Of a stretch of 64,000 nucleotides of DNA, positions 41,961 to 49,790 are shown in pieces. Under the pieces are notes generated by a model. That model was not told where the DNA came from and did not search any database. It was given only the letters and a program-made list of their open reading frames with translations. The position numbers were made by a program, and so were the translations under genes. The DNA comes from Pseudomonas sp. NKUCC02_KPG (GTDB lineage: Bacteria; Pseudomonadota; Gammaproteobacteria; Pseudomonadales; Pseudomonadaceae), in NCBI RefSeq assembly GCF_019345465.1, contig NZ_JAHKRC010000004.1:62001-126000 (forward strand), given 5' to 3'. The stretch's first letter is position 1. Each line of letters opens with the position of its first letter.

Positions 41961-42152
41961 ATGGATATCGGGATGATTCGTGGCCTGGGCACTGTCGTTG
42001 TGATGGTGGCTTTTATCGGTTTGGCCTTGTGGGTATTCAGCCCGCGACGCAAGTCAGAATTTGACGACGCTACCTTGCTGCCGTTCAAGGATGATCCCGA
42101 AGCCATCAAGCACGTCGAGCAAGAGCAAGCTTCTAGGAGTAACAAAGAATGA
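41961..42152 (+). CDS. ccoQ: cbb3-type cytochrome oxidase subunit IV (CcoQ), operon 1
   Basis: 63 residues, [18 protein letters not shown] onward with one helix and the same [20 protein letters not shown] tail as the operon 2 copy. Overlaps ccoP by ATGA. Confidence 0.92.
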   Translation: MDIGMIRGLGTVVVMVAFIGLALWVFSPRRKSEFDDATLLPFKDDPEAIKHVEQEQASRSNKE

Positions 42153-43126
42153 CTACGTTCTGGAGTCTGTACGTTACAGTCCTCACTCTGGGTACCATCT
42201 TCGCCTTGACCTGGCTGTTGCTGGCCACCCGCAAGGGCCAGCGCAGCGAGCAGACCGACGAGAAAGTCGGGCATGCTTACGACGGGATCGAAGAGTACGA
42301 CAACCCAATGCCTAAATGGTGGTTCATGCTGTTTGTCGGCACCGTCATTTTCGCCCTCGGATACCTCGTTCTGTACCCGGGCCTGGGTAACTGGAAAGGC
42401 CTGCTGCCGGGCTACCAGTACCTGGACACCAAAGAGCAAACCCAGTTTGCCAATGGTCAGACCGGCTGGACCGGCGTTCACGAGTGGGAAAAGGAAATGG
42501 CCAAATCGGACGCCAAATTTGGCCCGATCTTCGCCAAGTTCGCTGCGATGCCCATTGAAGAAGTCGCCAAGGATCCGCAAGCACTGAAAATGGGCGGCCG
42601 TCTGTTCGCGTCCAACTGCTCGGTGTGCCACGGCTCCGACGCCAAGGGCGCCTACGGCTTCCCGAACCTGACCGACGCCGACTGGCGCTGGGGCGGTACG
42701 CCTGCCGACATCAAGACCACCATCATGGCCGGCCGTCACGCCGTCATGCCGGGCTGGTCCGAAGTGATTGGCGAGCAAGGCGTCAGCGACGTAGCTGCCT
42801 ACGTACTGACCAGTCTGGATGGCCGTAAATTGCCGGAAGGTGCGAAAGCCGACCCTGCCAAGGGCAAGGAGCTTTTCGCTACCAACTGTGCGGTGTGCCA
42901 CGGTCCGGAAGGTAAAGGTAACCCGCTGATGGGTGCACCGAACCTGACTCACCCCGGGGCGTTCATCTACGGTTCGAGCTTCGCTCAACTGCAGCAGACC
43001 ATCCGTTACGGCCGTCAGGGCCAGATGCCTGCACAGGCTGACCTGCAAGGAAACGACAAGGTTCACTTGCTGGCCGCCTACGTTTACAGCCTGTCCCATG
43101 GCGATGAAGCCAAGACAGACGAATAA
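42149..43126 (+). CDS. ccoP: cbb3-type cytochrome c oxidase subunit III, di-heme, operon 1
   Basis: 325 residues with two N-terminal helices and heme motifs [12 protein letters not shown] and [12 protein letters not shown]. Compared with the first copy it has an extra loop ([13 protein letters not shown]) after the second helix. Followed by a strong terminator, which separates the oxidase from the maturation operon. Confidence 0.95.
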   Translation: MTTFWSLYVTVLTLGTIFALTWLLLATRKGQRSEQTDEKVGHAYDGIEEYDNPMPKWWFMLFVGTVIFALGYLVLYPGLGNWKGLLPGYQYLDTKEQTQFANGQTGWTGVHEWEKEMAKSDAKFGPIFAKFAAMPIEEVAKDPQALKMGGRLFASNCSVCHGSDAKGAYGFPNLTDADWRWGGTPADIKTTIMAGRHAVMPGWSEVIGEQGVSDVAAYVLTSLDGRKLPEGAKADPAKGKELFATNCAVCHGPEGKGNPLMGAPNLTHPGAFIYGSSFAQLQQTIRYGRQGQMPAQADLQGNDKVHLLAAYVYSLSHGDEAKTDE

Positions 43127-43148
43127 CGCAGACGTCTGAATGCAGCAA

Positions 43149-43186
43149 AAAATGGCCCCGCCGACGAGAGTTGGCGGGGCCATTTT
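43149..43186 (+). terminator. Strong intrinsic terminator after the second cbb3 operon
   Basis: A 14-bp perfect stem AAAATGGCCCCGCC / GGCGGGGCCATTTT with a 10-nt loop, A-run before and T-run after. Confidence 0.95.
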
Positions 43187-43270
43187 GTTTCAGGATCCGG
43201 CAAGCTGTTGCAGCGCCCGCCCAAAAGGTAGTAACGTTTCTACATTGTATTTTCAGGGGAGCAGCAGCCC

Positions 43271-43519
43271 ATGTCCATCACGACCATTTCAAGCCGCGAT
43301 TTCAACCAGGACACAAGTGGTGCCAAAAAAGCAGCCCAGAATGGGCCGGTTTACATCACCGATCGTGGTCGTCCCGCCCATGTACTGCTATGCATGGAAG
43401 AGTACCAACGACTGACCGGACTGAACGCCAGCATCGTCGACCTGCTCGTCATGCCGGAGCCAGCGGTTGAATTCGAACCCGAACGCGCAATCATCACGCC
43501 GCGCCCAGTGGACTTCTAA
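43271..43519 (+). CDS. Type II antitoxin, Phd/YefM family
   Basis: 82 residues. N-terminal Phd fold: MSITTISSRDFNQDTSGAKKAAQNGPVYITDRGRPAHVLLCMEEYQRL, then an acidic, Pro-rich C-terminal tail (VMPEPAVEFEPERAII) of the kind that wraps a toxin. GGGGAG ribosome site. Its stop shares a base with the toxin start. It should also repress its own promoter; the 84-bp gap from the cco terminator holds that promoter. Confidence 0.88.
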   Translation: MSITTISSRDFNQDTSGAKKAAQNGPVYITDRGRPAHVLLCMEEYQRLTGLNASIVDLLVMPEPAVEFEPERAIITPRPVDF

Positions 43520-43929
43520 TGTTCCTGCTCGATACCAACGTCATCTCTGAACTGCGCAAACCCCAGGCCAATCCCGGCGTGGTGGCCTGGGCCAGCACTG
43601 TCCCGGCCTACAGGCTGTACATCTCGGCGATTAGCCTGCTTGAAATCGAAACCGGCATCCTTCGCCTGGAGCGGCGCGACCCTGCGCAAGCCGTACCGTT
43701 GCGCAACTGGCTGGACAACCATGTCATCCCTGCCTTTGCCGGACGCGTTCTGTCAGTGGATGGCAGCGTTGCCCGACGATGTGCCCGCCTCCACGTCCCT
43801 GACCGCAGCAATGAGAGTGATGCCCTGATCGCTGCCACGGCATTGGTTCACGACATGACCGTCGTCACCCGCAACACGAAGGATTTCGCCTTCAGCGGTG
43901 CCTCCCTGCTCAACCCTTGGGAAATCTGA
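43519..43929 (+). CDS. Type II toxin, VapC/FitB-like PIN-domain ribonuclease
   Basis: 136 residues. PIN-domain acidic residues are in place: LLDTNVISE (Asp5), SLLEIETG (Glu ~42), SNESDALIAATA (Asp ~100) and TRNTKDF. Members cleave tRNA or rRNA when free of antitoxin. The pair combines a Phd-type antitoxin with a VapC toxin and lies between two parts of the otherwise conserved cbb3 locus, so it is probably an insertion. Confidence 0.88.
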   Translation: MFLLDTNVISELRKPQANPGVVAWASTVPAYRLYISAISLLEIETGILRLERRDPAQAVPLRNWLDNHVIPAFAGRVLSVDGSVARRCARLHVPDRSNESDALIAATALVHDMTVVTRNTKDFAFSGASLLNPWEI

Positions 43930-43968
43930 TTCAAGGCTGCGCGCAACTCACCCACTGCCTTAAGTCAA

Positions 43969-43982
43969 TTGATCCATGTCAT
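43969..43982 (+). promoter_or_regulatory. ANR-like box upstream of ccoG
   Basis: TTGAT-CCAT-GTCAT: perfect left half, weaker right half, nested in the dyad AAGTCA/TGACTT (43962-43987). It lies 164 bp before the ccoG ATG. Confidence 0.45.
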
Positions 43983-44024
43983 GACTTGTTACAACTCCTA
44001 TACCAACTTCTTCTTTTCCGGAAC

Positions 44025-44039
44025 GCGACCAAAGGTCGC
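44025..44039. promoter_or_regulatory. GCGAC-N5-GTCGC dyad before ccoG (possible RegA/RoxR-type site)
   Basis: GCGACCAAAGGTCGC, a GCGACC-AAA-GGTCGC palindrome followed by ACCC; the 18-bp stretch repeats that at 39478 with two differences. It lies 107 bp before ccoG. Confidence 0.4.
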
Positions 44040-44145
44040 ACCCTTGAGCTAGAGTCACAGGCGTATCATTACGTTACTGCAACACCTTCTGACCGCGGTC
44101 GGCATGTACTGACCGAGGCATTTTCCACTGCCGTGGGACGCACTA

Positions 44146-45561
44146 ATGAGCAATCAGATTCCTGTACACGACGTCACTCCGCCTGGCAAAAAAACCACTG
44201 AAAGCACCGATCTGTACGCAGCCCGGGAAAAAATCTACACCCGTGCCTTCACCGGCCTTTTCCGCAACCTGCGCATTGGTGGCGGCGCCCTCCTGTTTCT
44301 GCTGTATTTCGGCACGGTGTGGCTCAACTGGGGCGGCCACCAGGCTGTCTGGTGGAACCTTCCCGAGCGTAAATTCTTTATTTTTGGTGCCACTTTCTGG
44401 CCACAGGATTTCATCCTCCTGTCCGGACTGCTGATCGTCGCCGCCTTTGGCCTGTTTTTTATTACCGTTTACGCCGGGCGTGTGTGGTGCGGCTACACCT
44501 GCCCGCAAAGCGTCTGGACCTGGGTATTCATGTGGTGCGAAAAGGTCACCGAAGGCGACCGTAACCAACGCATCAAGCTCGACAAGGCGCCGATGAGCGC
44601 CAACAAGTTCCTGCGCAAGCTGAGCAAGCACAGCCTGTGGCTGTTGATCGGCTTTGTCACCGGCATGACCTTTGTCGGTTACTTCTCGCCGATTCGTGAA
44701 CTGGTCATCGACTTCTTTACCGGCCAGGCCGATGGCTGGGCGTACTTCTGGGTCGGCTTCTTCACCCTCGCAACCTACGGAAACGCGGGCTGGCTGCGTG
44801 AGCAGGTGTGCATTTACATGTGCCCGTACGCTCGCTTCCAGAGCGTGATGTTTGATAAAGACACCCTGATCGTTTCATACGACCCCCGTCGCGGCGAACT
44901 CCGCGGGCCACGCAAAAAAGATGCGGACTACAAGGCTCAAGGCCTGGGCGATTGCATTGACTGCACCATGTGCGTGCAGGTATGCCCCACCGGGATTGAT
45001 ATACGGGACGGCCTGCAGATCGAGTGCATCGGCTGCGCCGCGTGTATCGACGCCTGCGACAGCATCATGGACAAAATGAACTACCCCCGCGGCCTGATCA
45101 GCTACACCACCGAACACAACCTTTCAGGCCAGAAAACCCAGAAGCTGCGCCCGCGTCTGATTGGTTACGCCCTGGTATTGCTGACCATGATGGGGTTGCT
45201 GGCAGCCGCCTTCTTTACCCGCACACTGGTCGGTTTCGACGTCAGCAAAGACCGCGTGCTCTACCGCGAAAACGCTGAAGGCCGCATCGAAAACGTCTAC
45301 AGCCTCAAGATCATGAACAAGGATCAGCAAGACCATACCTACGTGCTGGACGCCACCGGCCTGCCCGACCTCAAGCTGCAAGGCAAACGCGAAATCAAGG
45401 TCGCGGCCGGCGATATCGTCAGCCTGCCGGTCGAACTGTCGATTGCCCCCGAGAAGCTGCCATCCAGTACCAACGAGGTGTTCTTCATCCTCAAGGATGC
45501 CGACAACAACGACATCAACGTTAAAGCCAAGAGCCGATTCATCGGCCCACAAATCAGATAA
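44146..45561 (+). CDS. ccoG: cbb3 oxidase maturation protein CcoG (FixG-like ferredoxin/cupric reductase)
   Basis: 471 residues. Several membrane helices (~40-60, 85-110, 160-180, 195-215, 340-360), a cytoplasmic 2x[4Fe-4S] ferredoxin domain with CIDCTMCVQVCP and CIGCAACIDACD (~265-305), and a C-terminal periplasmic Ig-like FixG domain. CcoG reduces Cu2+ for delivery to CcoN. First gene of ccoGHIS-safE. Confidence 0.94.
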   Translation: MSNQIPVHDVTPPGKKTTESTDLYAAREKIYTRAFTGLFRNLRIGGGALLFLLYFGTVWLNWGGHQAVWWNLPERKFFIFGATFWPQDFILLSGLLIVAAFGLFFITVYAGRVWCGYTCPQSVWTWVFMWCEKVTEGDRNQRIKLDKAPMSANKFLRKLSKHSLWLLIGFVTGMTFVGYFSPIRELVIDFFTGQADGWAYFWVGFFTLATYGNAGWLREQVCIYMCPYARFQSVMFDKDTLIVSYDPRRGELRGPRKKDADYKAQGLGDCIDCTMCVQVCPTGIDIRDGLQIECIGCAACIDACDSIMDKMNYPRGLISYTTEHNLSGQKTQKLRPRLIGYALVLLTMMGLLAAAFFTRTLVGFDVSKDRVLYRENAEGRIENVYSLKIMNKDQQDHTYVLDATGLPDLKLQGKREIKVAAGDIVSLPVELSIAPEKLPSSTNEVFFILKDADNNDINVKAKSRFIGPQIR

Positions 45562-45572
45562 GAGAATTCGAC

Positions 45573-46115
45573 ATGCCCGCAGCAAAAGCCTCCAGCCCCT
45601 GGTACAAGCATATTTGGCCCTGGATCATCATTGCCATCCTCGCCTGTTCGGTGACCCTGACCCTGTCGATGGTCACCATTGCCGTGAACAACCCGGACCA
45701 CCTGGTTAACGACAATTACTACGAGGCCGGCAAAGGCATCAACCGCTCCCTTGACCGTGAATTGCTGGGCCAGACCCTGCAACTCAAAGCCAGGCTGCGT
45801 CTGGACGAGATGACCGGCGAAGTGGTGCTGCTGCTGGAAGGCAACAGCAAGCCCCAGGTTCTGGAACTGAACCTGATCTCCCCGACCCAGCCCGAAAAAG
45901 ACCGCAAAATCAGCCTGAGCCAGAGCGCTTCGGAGCCAGGGCGCTACATCGGCCAACTGGATGACAAGATCGAAGGTCGCCGCTTCGTCGAGTTGATGGG
46001 CGTTGAAGACGGCCATACGTGGCGCCTGTTTGAAGAAGAACTGGTCGGCCACGACAAGGACCTGCTGCTGGGCGACGAGCCGCTGCAAGGCGCTGAAGAC
46101 CACAACAAGAAGTAA
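45573..46115 (+). CDS. ccoH: cbb3 oxidase assembly protein CcoH (FixH family)
   Basis: 180 residues: one N-terminal membrane helix (HIWPWIIIAILACSVTLTLSMVTIAV) and a periplasmic FixH domain starting at NPDHLVNDNYYEAGKGIN, the family signature. Needed for stable cbb3 assembly. 11 bp after ccoG with AGAGAA before the ATG. Confidence 0.92.
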   Translation: MPAAKASSPWYKHIWPWIIIAILACSVTLTLSMVTIAVNNPDHLVNDNYYEAGKGINRSLDRELLGQTLQLKARLRLDEMTGEVVLLLEGNSKPQVLELNLISPTQPEKDRKISLSQSASEPGRYIGQLDDKIEGRRFVELMGVEDGHTWRLFEEELVGHDKDLLLGDEPLQGAEDHNKK

Positions 46116-46120
46116 CCTCT

Positions 46121-46168
46121 TCGCGATCAAGCCCGCCGCCACCGCTATGGCAGTGGACTTGATCGCGA
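46121..46168 (+). other. Hairpin between ccoH and ccoI
   Basis: Perfect 11-bp arms TCGCGATCAAG / CTTGATCGCGA around a 26-nt centre, starting 5 nt after the ccoH stop. The arms resemble the CTTGCTCGCGAT core of the first REP family, so this may be a decayed REPIN inside the operon. Confidence 0.65.
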
Positions 46169-46208
46169 CGACGTATTTCCCGGCGACACCATATCGCGAT
46201 AGACCGCC

Positions 46209-48659
46209 ATGACCTCTCCCGTACCCTGCTATCACTGCGCCCTGCCCGTTCCGCCGGGCAGCCGGTTTACCGCCGTTGTCCTGGGCGAAGTTCGCGAGTT
46301 CTGCTGCCCGGGCTGCCAGGCGGTGGCTGAGGCCATCGTGGCGGGCGGCCTCGAAAGCTACTACCAGCACCGCAGCGAAGCGTCAGCCAACCCTGACGCC
46401 CTGCCCGTGCAACTGGTAGAAGAACTGGCACTGTATGACCGCCCCGACGTGCAAGAACCCTTTGTGCGGCACGAGGGTGAGCAGGCCCAAACCACCCTGC
46501 TGATCGAAGGCATCAGCTGCGCTGCCTGTGGCTGGCTGATTGAGAAACACCTGCGAAGCCTGCCTGCCGTGAGCGAAGCCCGGCTCAATCTGTCCAACCA
46601 TCGACTGCATGTAAGCTGGGACACGGACCAACTGGAGCTGAGCGCCATCCTGAGCGAACTGCGTCATATCGGTTATGCCGCACACCCTTACCAGGCCGAT
46701 CGCGCCACTGAACAACTGGCCCGCGAAAACCGCCTGGCCCTGCGCCAACTGGGTGTCGCCGGGCTGCTGTGGTTTCAGGCAATGATGGCAACGATGGCCA
46801 CCTGGCCCGAATTCAATATCGACCTCAGCCCCGAGATGCACACCATCCTGCGCTGGGTTGCGCTGTTTCTGACCACCCCCATTGTGTTCTACAGCTGTGC
46901 CCCCTTCTTCAAAGGTGCCATGCGCGACCTGCGCACCCGCCATCTGACCATGGATGTGTCGGTATCCCTGGCCATCGGCGGGGCCTACATCGCCGGAATC
47001 TGGACCGCCATCACCGGCGTCGGCGAGCTGTATTTCGACGCGGTCGGCATGTTTGCCCTGTTCTTGCTGGCCGGGCGCTACCTCGAGCGCCGTGCACGCG
47101 AGCGCACTGCTGCCGCCACCGCACAACTGGTCAACCTGCTACCCGCCTCCTGCCTGCGCCTGACTGACGACGGCCAAAGCGAGCGCATCCTGCTGACCGA
47201 GCTTAAAGTCGGCGACAAGGTACTGGTCCACCCCGGCGCGATCCTTCCGGCAGACGGCAAAATTCTTGATGGCCAATCAAGCATCGATGAATCCCTGCTG
47301 ACCGGCGAGTATCTGCCTCAACCCCGCTGTATCGGCGACGCCGTGACGGCGGGCACCCTGAATGTCGAAGGCGCCCTGACCATTGAAGTCATGGCCCTCG
47401 GCCAGGACACCCGCCTGTCCGCCATCGTGCGGTTGCTGGATCGCGCTCAAAGCGAAAAACCGCGCCTGGCCGAAATTGCCGACAGGGCCGCGCAATGGTT
47501 CTTGCTGTTCTCGTTGATCGCAGCGGCCGGTATCGGCTTGCTGTGGTGGCAACTGGATCCATCGCGGGCCTTCTGGATTGTCCTGGCGATGTTGGTGGCT
47601 ACCTGCCCTTGCGCTCTGTCCCTCGCAACCCCCACTGCACTCACTGCCGCAACCGGCACGCTGCACAAACTGGGTCTACTGCTGACCCGCGGCCATGTGA
47701 TCGAGGGACTCAACCAGATCGACACCGTGATTTTCGACAAGACCGGCACACTGACGGAAGGTCGCCTGGCGCTGCGGGCCATTCGCCCCTTGAGCGACCT
47801 GGACAGCGATCAGTGCCTGGCCCTCGCGGCAGCCCTCGAAAACCGCTCCGAACACCCCATTGCCCGCGCTTTTGGCCGTGCCCCGCAAGCCGCAGAGGAA
47901 GTCCACAGCACTCCGGGCCTGGGCCTTGAAGGACGGGTTGGGGAACAGCATTTACGCATCGGTCAGCCGGGTTTTGTCTGCGAGCTGAGCCAGTGCCAGG
48001 TCCCGACCATGCCGGATGAACCCGGGCAATGGCTATTGCTGGGTAATGCCGAGGGCGCTCTGGCCTGGTTTGTTCTGGATGACCGCCTGCGCGAGGATGC
48101 CCCCGCGTTGCTGGCCGCGTGCAAGGCACGAGGCTGGCGGACGCTGCTGCTCTCGGGAGACAGCTCGCCGATGGTCGCCAGCGTAGCCGCCGAACTGGGT
48201 ATCGACGAAGCCCGGGGCGGATTGCGCCCGGACGACAAGCTGCAAATATTGCAACAGCTGCATGCGAAGGGGCGCAAGGTGCTGATGCTGGGTGACGGGG
48301 TCAACGATGTCCCGGTACTCGCCGCTGCCGATATCAGCGTGGCAATGGGGTCGGCCACGGACCTGGCCAAGACCAGTGCCGATGCAGTACTGCTCTCCAA
48401 TCGCCTGGGCGCCCTGGTACAAGCCTTCAGCCTGGCAGGACGCACTCGCCGCGTGATCATCGAGAACCTGTTGTGGGCTGGCCTGTACAATGGGCTTATG
48501 CTGCCATTTGCCGCACTGGGCTGGATCACGCCGATCTGGGCCGCCATCGGCATGTCGGTCAGCTCGTTGACCGTGGTGCTCAATGCCTTGCGCCTGACGC
48601 GCACGCCTGGCGTCGCACCTGCCTGTGCCACGCCACACACCCGCCCGCTTCCGGCCTGA
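46209..48659 (+). CDS. ccoI: Copper-translocating P1B-type ATPase CcoI for cbb3 assembly
   Basis: 816 residues. N-terminal Cys-rich segment (CYHCALPVPPGSRF, FCCPGCQAV), a heavy-metal domain with GISCAACGWLIEKH (~95-110), eight membrane helices with the transport motif CPCALSLATPTALT, DKTGTLTEG phosphorylation loop and GDGVNDVPVLAAADISVAMG hinge. It exports copper toward the CuB site of CcoN rather than for detoxification, as shown by its place between ccoH and ccoS. Confidence 0.94.
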   Translation: MTSPVPCYHCALPVPPGSRFTAVVLGEVREFCCPGCQAVAEAIVAGGLESYYQHRSEASANPDALPVQLVEELALYDRPDVQEPFVRHEGEQAQTTLLIEGISCAACGWLIEKHLRSLPAVSEARLNLSNHRLHVSWDTDQLELSAILSELRHIGYAAHPYQADRATEQLARENRLALRQLGVAGLLWFQAMMATMATWPEFNIDLSPEMHTILRWVALFLTTPIVFYSCAPFFKGAMRDLRTRHLTMDVSVSLAIGGAYIAGIWTAITGVGELYFDAVGMFALFLLAGRYLERRARERTAAATAQLVNLLPASCLRLTDDGQSERILLTELKVGDKVLVHPGAILPADGKILDGQSSIDESLLTGEYLPQPRCIGDAVTAGTLNVEGALTIEVMALGQDTRLSAIVRLLDRAQSEKPRLAEIADRAAQWFLLFSLIAAAGIGLLWWQLDPSRAFWIVLAMLVATCPCALSLATPTALTAATGTLHKLGLLLTRGHVIEGLNQIDTVIFDKTGTLTEGRLALRAIRPLSDLDSDQCLALAAALENRSEHPIARAFGRAPQAAEEVHSTPGLGLEGRVGEQHLRIGQPGFVCELSQCQVPTMPDEPGQWLLLGNAEGALAWFVLDDRLREDAPALLAACKARGWRTLLLSGDSSPMVASVAAELGIDEARGGLRPDDKLQILQQLHAKGRKVLMLGDGVNDVPVLAAADISVAMGSATDLAKTSADAVLLSNRLGALVQAFSLAGRTRRVIIENLLWAGLYNGLMLPFAALGWITPIWAAIGMSVSSLTVVLNALRLTRTPGVAPACATPHTRPLPA

Positions 48660-48678
48660 CCGGTTGCCTGGAGCCTAT

Positions 48679-48909
48679 ATGCCAGCGCTATACGTCATGA
48701 TTCCTGCGGCCTTGCTGATTGTCGCCATCGCCATCTACATCTTTTTCTGGGCCGTGGACAGCGGCCAGTACGACGATCTGGACAGCCCGGCCCACAGCAT
48801 CCTGTTCGACGACCAGGACCCGCAACACACCGCAGCGGTCGAAGAAGCCAGGAACCAGCATCCGGAGTCGATCACCGACACCGACAAAAAAACGCCCCCC
48901 CATGCTTGA
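48679..48909 (+). CDS. ccoS: cbb3 oxidase assembly protein CcoS
   Basis: 76 residues from MPALYVMIPAALLIVAIAIYIFFWAVDSGQYDDLDSPAHSILFDD: one helix followed by the FixS signature (WAVxSGQYDDLxxPAxxILFDD). Needed for cofactor insertion. GGAGCC ribosome site. The last 8 nt overlap the next gene. Confidence 0.94.
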   Translation: MPALYVMIPAALLIVAIAIYIFFWAVDSGQYDDLDSPAHSILFDDQDPQHTAAVEEARNQHPESITDTDKKTPPHA

Positions 48910-49585
48910 GTTGGCGCCACTGCTGGTCTCGGCCGTCATTTTGGGCCTGCTCGGCGGCGGGCATTGCCTGGGCATGTGTGGCGGCCTGATGGGTGCGCTG
49001 ACCCTTGCCATCCCCAAAGAGCAGCGCAGCCGACGCTTCAGGTTGTTGCTGGCCTACAACCTTGGGCGAATTCTCAGCTATGCCACGGCTGGACTGCTGC
49101 TGGGGATGGCAGGCTGGGCAGTGGCCAACAGCCCCGCAGCCATGTTCATGCGCATCCTGGCCGGGCTACTGCTGATTTGCATGGGCCTGTACCTGGCTGG
49201 CTGGTGGAGCGGACTGACCCGGATTGAGAGCCTGGGGCGCGGCCTGTGGCGGCATATCCAGCCCGTGGCCACCCGCTTGTTACCCGTCTCGAGCCTGCCG
49301 CGGGCATTGCTGCTGGGTGCGCTCTGGGGCTGGCTACCCTGCGGATTGGTGTACAGCACATTGATCTGGTCAGCCAGCCAGGGCAGCGCGATCGACAGTG
49401 CATTGCTGATGCTTGCGTTTGGCCTGGGCACCTGGCCCGTACTGCTGGCCACCGGCCTGGCTGCCGAGCGGGTGACTGCATTGCTGCGTAAACGCAGCGT
49501 GCGCATGACCGGAGGGCTGCTGGTCATCCTGTTCGGCATCTGGACCCTGCCCGGCCCGCATCAGCATTGGTTGATGGGGCATTAA
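48902..49585 (+). CDS. SafE/TauE-like membrane protein linked to cbb3 assembly
   Basis: 227 residues from MLELAPLLVSAVILGLLGGGHCLGMCGGL, six helices. The GGHCLGMCGG motif in helix 1 and GALWGWLPCGLVYSTL in the fifth region place it with the CcoA/DsbD-related membrane family often fused or linked to heavy-metal and cbb3 maturation genes; the paired cysteines suggest copper or thiol chemistry. Translationally coupled to ccoS. Exact function unproven; PAO1 PA1547 is the positional counterpart. Confidence 0.83.
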   Translation: MLELAPLLVSAVILGLLGGGHCLGMCGGLMGALTLAIPKEQRSRRFRLLLAYNLGRILSYATAGLLLGMAGWAVANSPAAMFMRILAGLLLICMGLYLAGWWSGLTRIESLGRGLWRHIQPVATRLLPVSSLPRALLLGALWGWLPCGLVYSTLIWSASQGSAIDSALLMLAFGLGTWPVLLATGLAAERVTALLRKRSVRMTGGLLVILFGIWTLPGPHQHWLMGH

Positions 49586-49596
49586 ATCAAGCACCT

Positions 49597-49689
49597 TGTA
49601 GTCGCTGCCGCAGGCTGCGATGGACTGCGTAGCAGGCCTGGTTTTTGAAGGCCCTGCTGTCCTTATCGCAGCCTGCGGCAGCGACTACA
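49597..49689. repeat. REPIN, second family (TGTAGTCGCTGCCGCAGGCTGCGAT arms)
   Basis: Perfect 25-bp inverted arms at 49597-49621 and 49665-49689, enclosing an AGCAGGCC...GGCCCTGCT nested hairpin. Same family as 25771, with GCCGCAGGCTGCG in place of GCCGAAGGCTGCG. It lies between the maturation operon and the hemN promoter. Confidence 0.93.
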
Positions 49690-49712
49690 GGGAATAAGCC
49701 AAATCACAGCCC

Positions 49713-49726
49713 TTGATGCAAATCAA
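49713..49726 (+). promoter_or_regulatory. Perfect ANR box of hemN
   Basis: TTGATGCAAATCAA equals TTGAT-N4-ATCAA. With TAGACT at 49749-49754 as -10, the box is centred at about -41.5, the class II activation position. Confidence 0.92.
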
Positions 49727-49790
49727 GATGCAACATCGACTCACCGCCTAGACTCCTGTGCATTGCCAGCCATCCCAGGGGAATGCCCGC

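Noticed and set aside
40013..43183. Long minus-strand frames opposite ccoN and ccoP of the second operon
   Set aside because: Antisense to strongly conserved oxidase subunits, no promoter or family resemblance.
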